The notes: generated by a model from the letters alone, not told the origin. A DNA stretch of 64,000 nt from Halomonas sp. SpR1 (GCF_031010175.1 NZ_JAUAMB010000004.1:149874-213873); one strand, 5' to 3'. Shown: positions 18,837 to 28,917, counted from the first letter of the stretch. Numbers and translations are program-made.

Positions 18837-19802
18837 ATGCCAACCATCAAAACAGCAGTGGCGACTTTTGCCGCCACGGCAGCACTCACGACAGCAGTAG
18901 GGTTTTCAAGCGCCGCTGTTGCTCAGGAGTTCACTATCGGGGTTTCGATCCCTGCGGCCACCCATGGCTGGACGGGTGGGGTTAACTACCACGCCGAGGA
19001 GGCCAAAAAACGTCTTGAAGCGCTCTATCCCGATATCGAAATCACCATCTCCACCGCGGGTACAGCCGGTGAGCAGGCCAATGATCTGGAAGACCTGGTA
19101 TCGCTGCGCAATATCGATGCGTTGGTGGTGCTGCCGTTTGAGTCTGGCCCGCTGACCGATCCGGTGCGGCGCGTTAAAGACGCCGGTGTGTTTGTGACGG
19201 TGGTGGATCGTGGTCTGACGGAAGAGGGTATCCAGGATCTCTATGTAGCGGGCAACAACTATGAGTTAGGCCGCGTTTCCGGCGAGTACATTCGTGAACA
19301 GCTCGACGACGAAGGCGATATTGTCGTGCTACGCGGTATTCCGACTGTAATCGACGACGAGCGCGTGCAGGGGTTTGAAGAGGCCATCGAAGGCTCCAAC
19401 GTTAATATTCTCGATATGCAGCACGCCAACTGGAATCGCGACGATGGCTTTGAGGTCATGCAGGACTATTTATCGCGCTTCGACAAGATCGATGCCGTGT
19501 GGGCACAGGATGACGATATCGCTCTAGGGGTCATCGAGGCGGTGCGCCAAGCGGATCGCGAAGATGAGCTGTTTATCGTTGGCGGTGCGGGTATGAAGGA
19601 CATCATCAAACGGGTCATGGACGGTGACGAGCTGGTGCCGGTAGACGTGTTGTATCCGCCCGCCATGATCGCCACTGCCATGGATCTGACCGTGCAGCAC
19701 TTTGTCTCCAATGGCCCGGTGCTGGGCGAGTACATTCTGGGCTCGCCGCTGATCACCCAAGAGAACGCCGAGCAGTACTACTTCCCCGACTCGCCGTTCT
19801 GA
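18837..19802 (+). CDS. Sugar ABC transporter periplasmic binding protein (RbsB-like)
   Basis: The 321-residue precursor has a signal peptide (TTAVGFSSAAVAQ) and a type I periplasmic-binding fold (FTIGVSIPAATHGWTGG, IDALVVLPFES, VDRGLTEEG, WAQDDDIALGVIEAV). The ribosome site AAAGGAG precedes the ATG at 18837. It completes the importer encoded by the two genes upstream. The W in THGW and the Asp-rich hinge are common in the myo-inositol/ribose/xylose subgroup, so the ligand remains open. A stable hairpin follows the gene. Confidence 0.88.
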   Translation: MPTIKTAVATFAATAALTTAVGFSSAAVAQEFTIGVSIPAATHGWTGGVNYHAEEAKKRLEALYPDIEITISTAGTAGEQANDLEDLVSLRNIDALVVLPFESGPLTDPVRRVKDAGVFVTVVDRGLTEEGIQDLYVAGNNYELGRVSGEYIREQLDDEGDIVVLRGIPTVIDDERVQGFEEAIEGSNVNILDMQHANWNRDDGFEVMQDYLSRFDKIDAVWAQDDDIALGVIEAVRQADREDELFIVGGAGMKDIIKRVMDGDELVPVDVLYPPAMIATAMDLTVQHFVSNGPVLGEYILGSPLITQENAEQYYFPDSPF

Positions 19803-19818
19803 TCGCAAATACGGGTCG

Positions 19819-19857
19819 ATAGGCGCGGGTACAAGCACCACCCCCACCCGTGCCTAT
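19819..19857 (+). other. Stem-loop after the binding-protein gene
   Basis: A 12-bp stem (19819-19830 with 19846-19857, one G-U pair) with a C-rich 15-nt loop lies between the binding-protein and isomerase genes. It has no T-run, which fits an mRNA-stabilising element better than a terminator. Confidence 0.6.
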
Positions 19858-19891
19858 ACACACTTAATCAAAACAATAGTGAGAGAGTCCT

Positions 19892-20944
19892 ATGAACACA
19901 ATCAAAGGGCCAGCGCTCTTTCTCGCCCAGTTCGCCGGTGATGAAGCCCCTTTTAATAGCCTCGATAGTATCGCCGCCTGGGCGTCGTGGTTAGGGTATA
20001 AAGGTGTGCAGATTCCCAGTTGGGATGCGCGCATGATCGATCTAAAGCGCGCCGCCGAGAGCACCACGTATTGCGATGAGATTAAAGGCACCCTGGCAAA
20101 ACACGGCTTGGCGCTTACCGAACTCTCCACCCATCTGCAGGGCCAGTTAGTCGCGGTGCATCCGGTTTACGACGAGATGTTCGATGGCTTCGCGGTTCCT
20201 GAGGTGCGCGGTAACCCCAAGGCACGCCAGGAGTGGGCGGTGGATCAGCTCAAGCTGGCGGCCAAGGCGTCGCGAAACCTGGGCCTTACCGATCACGGCA
20301 CCTTTTCCGGGTCGCTGGCGTGGCCGTTTATCTACCCCTGGCCCCAGCGCCCGGCGGGCTTGATCGACACCGCGTTTGACGAACTGGCCAAACGCTGGCG
20401 GCCGATTCTGGACGCCTTTGACGAAGCGGGGGTAAATCTCTGCTACGAGATTCATCCCGGCGAAGACCTCCACGACGGCATCACCTTCGAGATGTTTCTT
20501 GAGCGGGTTGGCCACCACCCCCGCTGCCACATTCTTTACGACCCCAGCCACCTGATTCTGCAGCAGCTCGACTACCGCGGTTTTCTGGACGTCTATCGCG
20601 AGCATATTCAGATGTTCCACGTTAAAGACGCCGAGTTTAATCCCAGCCCCAAGCAGGGCGTTTACTCGGGCTATCAGTCGTGGACCGAGCGCGCCGGACG
20701 CTTCCGCTCGCTTGGCGATGGCCAAATCGACTTTAAGTCGATCTTCTCGTGGATGGCGGCCAACGACTACCACGGCTGGGCGGTACTGGAGTGGGAGTGC
20801 TGCCTGAAACACCCGGAAGTCGGCGCCCGTGAAGGTGCGACCTTTATCCGCGACCACATTATTGAAGTCACCGAGCGGGCATTTGACGACTTTGCCGACG
20901 GTGGCTCTGACGTGGCAGCCAATCGACGCATCCTGGGCCTTTAA
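19892..20944 (+). CDS. Sugar isomerase/epimerase, xylose-isomerase-like TIM barrel
   Basis: This 350-residue cytoplasmic protein has the AP endonuclease 2/xylose isomerase-like barrel (Pfam PF01261 family). Metal-ligand segments are visible in order: CYEIHPGE (Glu), LYDPSHL (Asp), MFHVKDAEF (His) and AVLEWE (Glu). Members isomerise or epimerise keto-sugars and inosose-like compounds. It sits between the RbsB-like importer and a Gfo/Idh/MocA dehydrogenase, a trio often found together for an unusual sugar or its oxidised form. The exact reaction is not known. Confidence 0.85.
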   Translation: MNTIKGPALFLAQFAGDEAPFNSLDSIAAWASWLGYKGVQIPSWDARMIDLKRAAESTTYCDEIKGTLAKHGLALTELSTHLQGQLVAVHPVYDEMFDGFAVPEVRGNPKARQEWAVDQLKLAAKASRNLGLTDHGTFSGSLAWPFIYPWPQRPAGLIDTAFDELAKRWRPILDAFDEAGVNLCYEIHPGEDLHDGITFEMFLERVGHHPRCHILYDPSHLILQQLDYRGFLDVYREHIQMFHVKDAEFNPSPKQGVYSGYQSWTERAGRFRSLGDGQIDFKSIFSWMAANDYHGWAVLEWECCLKHPEVGAREGATFIRDHIIEVTERAFDDFADGGSDVAANRRILGL

Positions 20945-20990
20945 CGATTTAAGACGCAACTAATTTCACGCAAGGGGAGGGCAATACGCT

Positions 20991-22154
20991 ATGAGCACTC
21001 AACACGACACCCCGCGTCGGCTCCGCCTGGGCATGGTGGGCGGCGGCCAGGGCGCGTTTATCGGCGGGGTACACCGCATCGCCGCCCGGCTGGATGACCA
21101 TTTTGAGCTGGTGGCCGGGGCCTTTGCTTCTGACCCCGAGCGCAGCCGAGCCGCCGCGGCGGAACTACACGTCGATGATGACCGCGCCTACCCCGATTAC
21201 CAAACCATGGCTGAAGCGGAGCGCAAGCGGTCGGATGCCATCGATGTGGTCGCCATTGTGACCCCCAATCATGTCCATTTCGACGTAGCGCGCACCTTTC
21301 TTGAAGCGGGCTTTCACGTGATCTGCGATAAGCCGATGACGATCACCCTGGAAGAGGCGCAAACCCTTTCCGAACTGGTGGAGCGCACGGGACTGTTTTT
21401 CGGCTTAACCCACAACTACTCCGGCTATTCGCTGATCCGTCAGGCGCGAGAAATGGTGGCCAACGGCGAGCTTGGAGAACTGCGCGTGGTGCAGGTGGAG
21501 TATCCACAGGACTGGCTCTCCACCCGGCTGGAAGAGAGCGGTGTGAAGCAGGCCGAGTGGCGCACCGACCCCAAACGCAGCGGCCCGGCGGGCTGTTTGG
21601 GCGATATCGGCACCCACGCTTACCACCTGGCGCGCTATGTGACCGGGTTGGAGCTCGAATCACTCGCCGCCGATATGCACACCTTTGTGGACGGCCGTGT
21701 GCTGGATGACAACGTGCATATGCTGCTGCGCTTCAAAGGCGGTGCACGGGGCATGCTGTGGTCGAGCCAAGTTGCACCGGGTAACGAAAACGGCCTGCAG
21801 CTACGTGTTTACGGCAGCCAGGGTGGTCTCTCTTGGCGCCAGGAATCCCCCAACCAATTGGTGCATTCGCCGCTGGGCGAGCCGCCGCGGATTTTAACCC
21901 GCAATGGACCGGGCCTAGGTGAAGCTGCGATGGCAGCAGCGCGCATTCCTGCGGGACATCCGGAAGGCTATCTCGAAGCCTTTGCCCAGCTCTACCGCGA
22001 TTTCGCGGTGCAAATCTGCGCCCATCAAAACGCTGGAAACGTTGATGCGCTGGCCGCGCCCACGCCGGGGGTGGCTGACGGCGTTGACGGCCTGAGGTTT
22101 ATCACCCGCGCGCTGGCTTCATCCGCTGCCGGTGGGCAGTGGGTGGATGTCTAG
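20991..22154 (+). CDS. Gfo/Idh/MocA-family oxidoreductase
   Basis: The 387-residue protein starts with a Rossmann fold ([16 protein letters not shown]) and has the family CDKPM segment (usual EKP) and the motif [16 protein letters not shown], which carries the substrate-site Asp and His. It would oxidise or reduce a sugar or cyclitol with NAD(P). AAGGGGAGG upstream sets the ATG at 20991. Together with the TIM-barrel gene it may open a dehydrogenase/isomerase route for the sugar imported by the RbsABC-like system. Confidence 0.87.
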   Translation: MSTQHDTPRRLRLGMVGGGQGAFIGGVHRIAARLDDHFELVAGAFASDPERSRAAAAELHVDDDRAYPDYQTMAEAERKRSDAIDVVAIVTPNHVHFDVARTFLEAGFHVICDKPMTITLEEAQTLSELVERTGLFFGLTHNYSGYSLIRQAREMVANGELGELRVVQVEYPQDWLSTRLEESGVKQAEWRTDPKRSGPAGCLGDIGTHAYHLARYVTGLELESLAADMHTFVDGRVLDDNVHMLLRFKGGARGMLWSSQVAPGNENGLQLRVYGSQGGLSWRQESPNQLVHSPLGEPPRILTRNGPGLGEAAMAAARIPAGHPEGYLEAFAQLYRDFAVQICAHQNAGNVDALAAPTPGVADGVDGLRFITRALASSAAGGQWVDV

Positions 22155-22195
22155 AGCACTGTTCAAACACGCAAAAGAGAGAGGTGGGAAACCCT

Positions 22196-22966
22196 ATGAA
22201 TCAGCATTCAGCGCGCTATGTAAGCCTTGAGCAGCGTGTGGTCTTTATTACCGGCGGTGGCAGCGGCATTGGTGCCGCGCTTACCCGTGCCTTTCATCAT
22301 CAGGGCGCGCGGGTGGTGTTTGTCGATATCAACGACGCCGCCAGCGAGGCGCTGGTCGCTGAATTGAGCGCCGAAACCGGCAAGGCGCCGCTGTATCACC
22401 ACTGCGATATTCGCGATGTGGCCAGCCTGCAGCGGGTTATCGCCGAGACCGGCCAAAACGTCGGGCCTATTCATACGCTGGTCAACAACGCCGCCAGCGA
22501 CGACCGACACGACTGGCGGGAGGTGGATGTGGCCTATTGGGACGAACGTATGTCGCTCAACCTGCGGCCGATGTTTTTTGCCGCCCAGGCGGCGGCTGAA
22601 CAGATGATCGAGGCAGGCGGGGGATCGATTATCAATTTTGGCTCTGTCAGCGTGCAGATGGCGCTGGGTGGGTTACCCGCTTATGTCACCGCCAAAGCGG
22701 CGGCCCACGGCCTGACCCGCAGCCTGGCCCGGGAGCTGGGTGAGTACAACATCCGCGTAAATACCCTGGTACCCGGTTCGGTGATGACCGAACGCCAGCT
22801 CGAAAAATGGATTAGTCCCGAGGACGAAGTCGCCATTCAACAACGCCAGTGCCTAAAAATACGCTTGGAAGCCCAGCATATCGCCCCCGCCGTGCTGTTT
22901 TTAGCCAGTTCTGAAAGCCAGGCCATCACCGGCCAGGAGTTGGCGGTGGATGCCGGATGGGCCTGA
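22196..22966 (+). CDS. SDR sugar dehydrogenase, probable L-arabinose/D-xylose 1-dehydrogenase
   Basis: A classical short-chain dehydrogenase of 256 residues: TGGGSGIGAAL nucleotide loop, NNAAS, catalytic Tyr-Lys in YVTAK. By memory it reads much like Caulobacter XylB (D-xylose dehydrogenase): NNA-DDRH, YWDER, NFGSVS, VPGSV, QCLK, LFLASS, DAGW. It would oxidise an aldopentose to its 1,4-lactone. This supplies the first step of an oxidative pathway whose dehydratase lies at 10501. The frame opens at 22139 inside the previous gene, but GAGGTG at 22181-22186 points to the ATG at 22196. Confidence 0.83.
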   Translation: MNQHSARYVSLEQRVVFITGGGSGIGAALTRAFHHQGARVVFVDINDAASEALVAELSAETGKAPLYHHCDIRDVASLQRVIAETGQNVGPIHTLVNNAASDDRHDWREVDVAYWDERMSLNLRPMFFAAQAAAEQMIEAGGGSIINFGSVSVQMALGGLPAYVTAKAAAHGLTRSLARELGEYNIRVNTLVPGSVMTERQLEKWISPEDEVAIQQRQCLKIRLEAQHIAPAVLFLASSESQAITGQELAVDAGWA

Positions 22967-23001
22967 GTCCGCTTACTTTTAAATAATATTAGGAGAATAT
23001 C

Positions 23002-24291
23002 ATGCAGGTAGCTAACAACTACAACGCGCCCTGTTCACGCCCGCGTCATTTAGCACTCGCCGTTGCAGTTGCTGCTGCCTTGGGTTCAGTCGCCGCCGCG
23101 GCTGACACCACGGTGACAGTGTTAAGGGTTGAGAGCAGTAGCGCTGAAAAGCGCTACTACGATGAAGTAGTCGCCGCATTTGAGGCGCAAAACCCCGAGA
23201 TTAATGTCGAGTTTGAATACCTTGCCAACGAGGCTTACAAAACGCGCCTGCCCACCATGCTGCAGTCCAGCCAGCGCCCGGATATCTATTACACCTGGGG
23301 CGGCGAAGGGCTGCGCGATCAGGTGGATGCGGGCTTTGTGCGCGACTTGACCGAGCCGATGCGCGATGGCTGGCAGGATATCTACCCCGCGTCAGCGGTG
23401 CGCGCCTTCACCCTGGATGATCGGGTCTATGGCGCGCCGCTCTACGCCACAGTTGTGGGTATCTGGGCGAACACCGCGCTGACTGAGCAAGCGGGGGTCG
23501 ATGCAGAAGCGATCAAGACCTGGGAGGATTTTGAAAGCGCCGTGGTGGCGCTGCGGGAAGAGGGCATAACCCCGCTGGTAGTCGGTGGTCAGGATGGCTG
23601 GCCGCTGCACTTTTATTGGGGCTCTTTAGTCACCCGCCTAGCCGGTGGTGAGGGCATCGAAGCGGCCAAAAGCGGTGACAACGGTGGCTTTAACGGCGAG
23701 CCCTTTGTACGCGCTGGCGAGATGCTGCAGTCGCTGGTTGAGCTTGACCCTTTCCAGCCAGGCTTTATGGCTACTTCCTACGAGCGCGCCAGCGGCATGT
23801 TTGGCGATGGGGAAGCTGCCTTTCACGTGATGGGTGACTGGGACTACCTCCCTTCCAAACAGCGCTCGGTGAGCGGTGACGGTGTTCCGGATGACGACTT
23901 GCGGTTTATTCCTTTTCCCGAAGTCGCTGGTGGTGAGGGCAACGCGCAAAGTTTTGGCGGCATGAACGGTTTTGCAGTCACCCGTGACGCGCCCGATGAA
24001 GCGGTAGAGTTCCTGCGCTTTCTACTCAATGCGGAGAATCAGCGTAAAGCGGCGGCGACGGGAATCTTTGTGCCAGTCGCCGAGGGCTCCGCCGAAGCGC
24101 TTGAAACCCCTTATGCCCGCCGGGTTGCAGAAATTCTTGATGAGTCTGAGTTCCATCAGGTGTTTCTGGATCAAGCGCTGGGCACTTCCGTTGGCGCGAC
24201 GATTAACGATATCAGCGGTGACTTGGCGCAAGGCGTTATTACTCCAGAAGAGGCCGCCGAGCGGGTCGAAGAAACCTGGCAATTTAGATGA
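23002..24291 (+). CDS. Extracellular sugar-binding protein of a second CUT1 ABC importer
   Basis: The 429-residue precursor has a signal peptide (LALAVAVAAALGSVAAAA) and a family 1 solute-binding fold (VAAFEAQNPEINVEFEYL, YYTWGGEGL, AAFHVMGDWD, FGGMNGFAV). TAGGAG lies just upstream of the ATG. It should bind an oligosaccharide, probably xylo- or arabinoxylo-oligomers because a GH43 beta-xylosidase gene is three genes further on. A strong hairpin follows before the first permease gene. Confidence 0.9.
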   Translation: MQVANNYNAPCSRPRHLALAVAVAAALGSVAAAADTTVTVLRVESSSAEKRYYDEVVAAFEAQNPEINVEFEYLANEAYKTRLPTMLQSSQRPDIYYTWGGEGLRDQVDAGFVRDLTEPMRDGWQDIYPASAVRAFTLDDRVYGAPLYATVVGIWANTALTEQAGVDAEAIKTWEDFESAVVALREEGITPLVVGGQDGWPLHFYWGSLVTRLAGGEGIEAAKSGDNGGFNGEPFVRAGEMLQSLVELDPFQPGFMATSYERASGMFGDGEAAFHVMGDWDYLPSKQRSVSGDGVPDDDLRFIPFPEVAGGEGNAQSFGGMNGFAVTRDAPDEAVEFLRFLLNAENQRKAAATGIFVPVAEGSAEALETPYARRVAEILDESEFHQVFLDQALGTSVGATINDISGDLAQGVITPEEAAERVEETWQFR

Positions 24292-24304
24292 TCCGTACTT
24301 AGGC

Positions 24305-24332
24305 GAGCACGAACGAGGCGTTCGTGCTCTTT
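24305..24332 (+). other. Stem-loop after the binding-protein gene
   Basis: An 11-bp perfect stem (GAGCACGAACG with CGTTCGTGCTC) around AGG, followed by only three T. It lies 26 bases before the permease start and may act as a partial terminator or as a 3' stabiliser of the binding-protein message. Confidence 0.7.
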
Positions 24333-24354
24333 CTGCTCTGCCTCGGAGTTTGCT

Positions 24355-25287
24355 ATGACCACGCTTGACCGAACGACCGTGCCGCGAAGAGGAAATGCCG
24401 ACCGGGTGAAGAAAGGCTTGGTGAGCGGAAAATTCACCGCGCTGCTGATCCTGCTGCCGCCGGCGTTAATTCTGTTTTCGCTGTTTGTCATTCTGCCGCT
24501 CGCGGATGCTGTTTATTACAGTGGCTTTTCCTGGAATGGCTATGGCGCGCCCAGTGACTTTGTCGGCGCGCAAAATTATCAACGCCTGCTGGATCACTCG
24601 GTGTTTCATACCGCGCTGTGGAATACCGCCAAGCTTATTCTGGTCTCGCTACTGATCCAGATGCCCCTGGCGCTGGGGCTGGCGCTGTTGGTGTACCGTA
24701 AAACGCCCACCAATACCCTGTTTAGGCTGGTGTTTTTCCTGCCCTATATCCTGGCCGAAGTGGCCGCCGGGCTTATCTGGAGCTTTGTTTTTGACGGTGA
24801 CTACGGCATTACCAGCTCGCTGCTGCATGCCATGGGGCAGGAGTCGGTGTATGTGCTGGCCGATCACCAGTGGGCGTTCCCCGCGATTATGACGGTGATC
24901 GTTTGGAAGTACTTTGGCTTCCATATGATGATCTATATTGCCGCCCTGCAGGGCGTGCCCAAGGATCTTGTCGAGGCTGCCAAGCTGGAAGGGGCAAAAC
25001 CCAGGCAAGTCGCTCTCTTTGTGCAAATCCCACTGATTAAGCACGCCCTCGTCGTCAGTGGTTTCTTTGCCATTATCGGCTCGCTACAGATCTTCGACAT
25101 TATTATTCCCATGACCAACGGTGGCCCGTCCAACTCGACCCATACCATCGTCACTTACCTCTACAGCTTCGGCCTCTCACGGCTCAATATTGGCTTCGGT
25201 AGCGCCGCTGCGGTGGTGCTGTTCGTGCTCGCTATCGGGATCGCCTTCTTCTACCAACGCACCACGTCCAAGGGGAGTAAGGCATGA
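24355..25287 (+). CDS. Sugar ABC transporter permease, MalF/UgpA type
   Basis: The 310-residue CUT1 permease has six main hydrophobic segments and the EAA loop (VEAAKLEGAKPRQVALFVQIPLI). It pairs with the next gene, whose ATG overlaps its stop by four bases (ATGA). The operon order binding protein, two permeases, glycosidase, ATPase supports a xylo-oligosaccharide importer. Confidence 0.9.
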   Translation: MTTLDRTTVPRRGNADRVKKGLVSGKFTALLILLPPALILFSLFVILPLADAVYYSGFSWNGYGAPSDFVGAQNYQRLLDHSVFHTALWNTAKLILVSLLIQMPLALGLALLVYRKTPTNTLFRLVFFLPYILAEVAAGLIWSFVFDGDYGITSSLLHAMGQESVYVLADHQWAFPAIMTVIVWKYFGFHMMIYIAALQGVPKDLVEAAKLEGAKPRQVALFVQIPLIKHALVVSGFFAIIGSLQIFDIIIPMTNGGPSNSTHTIVTYLYSFGLSRLNIGFGSAAAVVLFVLAIGIAFFYQRTTSKGSKA

Positions 25288-26111
25288 AAAGTATCACTAC
25301 CCGAAACACGCTGCGGGTGATCGTCCTGATTGTGGTGGCCAGTATTGTGATTGGCCCGCTACTGGCGGCGTTCTTCGGTGGCTTTAAGGGCAATGCCGAG
25401 CTGCGTACCAATCCGCTGTGGCTGCCCGACAGTTGGGCTGCCGACAATTACATCGGCATCCTGCTGGATGGCAATTTCTGGCGCTACTTGGGGAACTCGT
25501 TTTTCATCTCGCTAATGACGGTGTTCTTAACCCTGGTGGTGGGGGCCGCTGCGGCTTACGTGTTTTCGCAGATACGCTTTTTCGGCGCCAAGATGATCCT
25601 CTCCTACCTACTGCTGGGGCTGATGTTTCCCTTCGCGGCGGCCATTCTGCCGCTGTTTATCAAGGTGCGCGATTTGGGCCTGCTGGATACCTACTGGGCG
25701 GTGATTCTGCCCCAGACGGCGTTTGGTTTGTCGCTGGCGATCCTGCTGTTTAAGGCCTTCTTCGACCAACTGCCCAAAGAGCTGTTTGAAGCGGCCTACG
25801 TGGATGGGTGCAGCTATCTGCGCTTTTTCTGGTCGTTCACGCTGCCCCTCTCGACTCCCATTCTGGCCACCGTGGGCGTGTTTGTGTTTGTGCAGAGCTG
25901 GAATAACTTCCTGCTGCCGTTAGTGGTGCTCAACGACCGCTCTATCTACACCTGGCCGCTGGGCATGATGCAGTTCCAAGGCGAATACCTGACCCAGTGG
26001 AACATGATTCTGGCCTTCGTGACCTTGACCATCATTCCGGCGGTTATCTTCTTTCTCGCCGCCCAGAAATACATCGTGGCTGGCCTGACCGGTGGCTCCG
26101 TTAAAGGATAA
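25284..26111 (+). CDS. Sugar ABC transporter permease, MalG type
   Basis: This 275-residue CUT1 permease has six hydrophobic segments and the EAA-type loop ELFEAAYVDGCSYLRFF. The start overlaps the previous stop, with AAGGGGAG upstream. The GH43 gene follows after 13 bases. Confidence 0.9.
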   Translation: MKSITTRNTLRVIVLIVVASIVIGPLLAAFFGGFKGNAELRTNPLWLPDSWAADNYIGILLDGNFWRYLGNSFFISLMTVFLTLVVGAAAAYVFSQIRFFGAKMILSYLLLGLMFPFAAAILPLFIKVRDLGLLDTYWAVILPQTAFGLSLAILLFKAFFDQLPKELFEAAYVDGCSYLRFFWSFTLPLSTPILATVGVFVFVQSWNNFLLPLVVLNDRSIYTWPLGMMQFQGEYLTQWNMILAFVTLTIIPAVIFFLAAQKYIVAGLTGGSVKG

Positions 26112-26124
26112 AGGAGGATCCCCA

Positions 26125-27771
26125 ATGAACGATGTTATTCACAACCCGATTCTGGCCGGGTTCAACCCCGACCCCTCGATTTGCCGGGTAGGCGACGACT
26201 ACTATCTGGCGACGTCAACCTTTGAGTGGTACCCCGGCGTTCAGATCCACCACTCCCGCGACCTGGCTAACTGGGAATTGGTGACACGGCCATTGAGCCG
26301 GGCCAGCCAGCTGGATATGCGCGGCAACCCGGACTCCTGCGGCATCTGGGCGCCCTGTTTAAGCTACGCTGACGGCCTGTTTTGGCTGGTCTACACCGAT
26401 ATGAAGCGTTATGAGGGCAACTTTAAGGATGGCCATAACTACCTGGTCACTGCCCCGCATATCGAGGGGCCCTGGAGCGATCCGGTCTATCTCAATTCGA
26501 GCGGCTTTGACCCTTCGCTGTTTCATGATAGCGATGGCCGCAAGTGGCTGATTAACCTGCAGTGGGATTATCGCCAGCGGGAAGGGCGGGATCGTTTCGG
26601 CGGCATTGTGCTGCAAGAGTATGATCCTGAGCAGCGCCGCTTAGTGGGGGCTATTACCACTATCTTCACGGGTACCGAACTGAAGCTGACGGAAGGGCCG
26701 CATCTCTATCGTCGCGATGGCTGGTACTACCTAATCGTCGCCGAGGGCGGCACGGGCTACCAGCATGCGGTGACCATGGCGCGTTCAAAAACGCTAACGG
26801 GCCCTTACCAGCTACATCCTCAAACCCCACTTTTGACGGCTAGCCATGACCCCGATAACCCACTCCAGCGGGCGGGCCATGCGGATTTGGTCGATAGTCC
26901 TGAAGGTCATAGCTCTGAAGGTCATAGCTCTGAAGACCATAGCTACTTGGTGCATTTATGTGGCCGCCCCTTACCGGGAACCCGACTGTCACCGCTGGGG
27001 CGCGAGACCGCTATTCAGCGGATGGAGTGGGGCGCAGATGGCTGGCCACGACTCGCCGATGGAGGCAATACCCCGGCGTTAACGGTCGCCGTGAGCGGGG
27101 TAACGCAAAGGCCTCCTGCGCGGGAGGAGCACTACGAATTCGAAACAGACACCCTGCCCGCCGCGTTTCAATGGCTGCGTACCCCCTATCCTGAACGGCT
27201 TTTTTCGCTTACCGAGCGGCCCGGCTACCTGCGCCTGTTTGGCCGTGAGTCGGTCGGTTCCTGGTTTGAGCAGGCGTTAGTGGCCCGGCGCCAGGACAGC
27301 ATCTACTGTAGCGCCGAAACGACGCTTGAGTTTGAACCTGAAGATATTCAGCAGTTTGCCGGGCTTATCGCCTACTACAACCGCTTCAAGTTTCATTACC
27401 TGGCGGTGACCCTGAATGACACCGGCGACAAGGTGTTGAGCGTTATCAGTTGCCTGGATGATTGGCCTAACGGGAATCTGGACATCGCGGATGCGAGCGT
27501 GCGCCTTGTCCCTGGCACCACGATTCGGCTCGGGCTGGATATCCACGCCCGGGAGCTGCGCTTTCGCTATGCCCAGGGTGGTGAGGAGTGGCAGTCGATT
27601 GGGCCCACGTTAGACGCTGGCCTGCTCTCCGACGAAGGCAGTGGCCGCGCCCACGGCTACTTTACCGGCACTTTCCTGGGCATGGCCGCCCACGACATTA
27701 GCGGACGCGGCACTCCCGCCGACTTCCAGGCGTTTTGCTATCGCCGCGCCCCTCTTTCAGAGACGAGATAA
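26125..27771 (+). CDS. Cytoplasmic GH43 beta-xylosidase/alpha-L-arabinofuranosidase
   Basis: The 548-residue enzyme has no signal peptide, so it acts on imported oligomers. The N-terminal propeller shows the GH43 triad: Asp in FNPDPSICR, Asp in GFDPSLFHD and Glu in LTEGPHLY. The C-terminal part (from about residue 330) has the beta-sandwich (DUF1349-like) of XynB-type xylosidases, whose usual length is 530-550. AAGGAGG at 26111-26117 fixes the ATG at 26125. It lies between the permeases and the ATPase of the same importer. A three-unit 15-bp in-frame repeat inserts a His/Ser/Glu-rich stretch in the propeller. Confidence 0.9.
   Translation: MNDVIHNPILAGFNPDPSICRVGDDYYLATSTFEWYPGVQIHHSRDLANWELVTRPLSRASQLDMRGNPDSCGIWAPCLSYADGLFWLVYTDMKRYEGNFKDGHNYLVTAPHIEGPWSDPVYLNSSGFDPSLFHDSDGRKWLINLQWDYRQREGRDRFGGIVLQEYDPEQRRLVGAITTIFTGTELKLTEGPHLYRRDGWYYLIVAEGGTGYQHAVTMARSKTLTGPYQLHPQTPLLTASHDPDNPLQRAGHADLVDSPEGHSSEGHSSEDHSYLVHLCGRPLPGTRLSPLGRETAIQRMEWGADGWPRLADGGNTPALTVAVSGVTQRPPAREEHYEFETDTLPAAFQWLRTPYPERLFSLTERPGYLRLFGRESVGSWFEQALVARRQDSIYCSAETTLEFEPEDIQQFAGLIAYYNRFKFHYLAVTLNDTGDKVLSVISCLDDWPNGNLDIADASVRLVPGTTIRLGLDIHARELRFRYAQGGEEWQSIGPTLDAGLLSDEGSGRAHGYFTGTFLGMAAHDISGRGTPADFQAFCYRRAPLSETR
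26901..26945 (+). repeat. 15-bp in-frame tandem repeat inside the xylosidase gene
   Basis: Three units of TGAAGGTCATAGCTC (the third with changes) encode repeated E-G-H-S-S. The unit length of five codons keeps the frame, so copy-number change would alter loop length without breaking the enzyme. Confidence 0.85.
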
Positions 27772-27775
27772 GCTC

Positions 27776-28831
27776 ATGGCTGAAGTAACCCTACGCGACA
27801 TCGAAAAGACGTTTCATGGCAAAGAAACGGTCATCCCTCATCTAAATCTGCATATCGACGATGGCTCCTTTACCGTGCTGGTCGGGCCTTCTGGCTGCGG
27901 CAAGTCCACTTTGCTGCGCATGATTGCGGGCCTTGAGACCGTGACCCAGGGAACCATCACTATCGGCGGGGAGGACGTCACCACCGCCGAGCCGAGTGAC
28001 CGGGATATTGCCATGGTCTTTCAGTCCTATGCGCTCTATCCGCACATGACGGTCGCCCGCAATATCGACTTCGGTATGCGCCTGGCAAAGGTGCCCGTCA
28101 AAGAGCGCGAGGCTAAAGTCGCCGAGGCGGCACGTCTGCTCAATTTAGAAGAACTGCTTGAGCGTAAACCCGCAGAGTTATCCGGTGGGCAGCGCCAGCG
28201 GGTGGCCATCGGCCGGGCGATTGTACGCAGCCCCGGCGTATTTCTGTTCGACGAGCCGCTGTCTAATCTGGATGCCTCGTTACGTAACCGCATGCGGGTC
28301 GAGCTGGCCGAACTGCATCAACGGCTCGAAACCACCATGGTGTATGTCACCCACGACCAGGTTGAAGCGATGACCCTGGCCGACTGCATAGTGGTGATGA
28401 ATGCCGGGCAGATAGAGCAGATGGGCAAACCCATGGCGCTTTACCAACGCCCTGAAACGCTGTTTGTCGCGGGCTTTATTGGTTCGCCGAAAATGAACTT
28501 GATCGAAGGGCCACTAGCGGCGGCCTATGGCGCCACCACTCTTGGTATTCGGCCCGAGCATCTAGAGGTAAGCCGCGAGCAGGGCGAGTGGAAAGGGCGT
28601 GTGCGGTTCATTGAGAAGCTTGGTGCTGACGCCTTTGCCTATGTGGATAGCGAGCAGGCCGGCCCGCTCACCGTGCGTCTCTCTGGCGATGTCGAATTGA
28701 GTCATGGCGACACGCTGTTTATGACGCCTCAACAGGCCCAGCTACACGCGTTCGATGCCGAAGGGCAACGGCTGCCTGACGGCGCTGTCCACCAGGCTTC
28801 AAGTCGTCGCGAGAGCACGTTACACCACTAA
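27776..28831 (+). CDS. Sugar ABC transporter ATPase (MsmX/UgpC/MalK type)
   Basis: The 351-residue ATPase has Walker A (GPSGCGKST), Q-loop, signature [15 protein letters not shown], Walker B ending [10 protein letters not shown], the switch His (YVTHDQ) and a C-terminal OB-fold regulatory part. It energises CUT1 importers. The frame opens further upstream, but the ATG at 27776, four bases after the xylosidase stop, matches the conserved start [13 protein letters not shown]. It is the only CUT1 ATPase in the window, so it may serve both the importer at 23002 and the one at 1-2506. Confidence 0.92.
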   Translation: MAEVTLRDIEKTFHGKETVIPHLNLHIDDGSFTVLVGPSGCGKSTLLRMIAGLETVTQGTITIGGEDVTTAEPSDRDIAMVFQSYALYPHMTVARNIDFGMRLAKVPVKEREAKVAEAARLLNLEELLERKPAELSGGQRQRVAIGRAIVRSPGVFLFDEPLSNLDASLRNRMRVELAELHQRLETTMVYVTHDQVEAMTLADCIVVMNAGQIEQMGKPMALYQRPETLFVAGFIGSPKMNLIEGPLAAAYGATTLGIRPEHLEVSREQGEWKGRVRFIEKLGADAFAYVDSEQAGPLTVRLSGDVELSHGDTLFMTPQQAQLHAFDAEGQRLPDGAVHQASSRRESTLHH

Positions 28832-28854
28832 CGATCGTCAATTTCCCACTCTTC

Positions 28855-28892
28855 AATAGACACAAAAACGCTTAATAGACACAAAAACGCTC
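28855..28892 (+). repeat. 19-nt tandem duplication upstream of the symporter gene
   Basis: Two copies of AATAGACACAAAAACGCTY sit 25 bases before the ATG at 28918, with the start of a third copy (AATA) after them. Confidence 0.85.
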
Positions 28893-28917
28893 AATAACAA
28901 ATCCAAGGAGCTCGACA

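Noticed and set aside
20147..20959. 270-codon open frame on the - strand
   Set aside because: It covers the TIM-barrel isomerase gene antisense, and the sense protein has clear family motifs.
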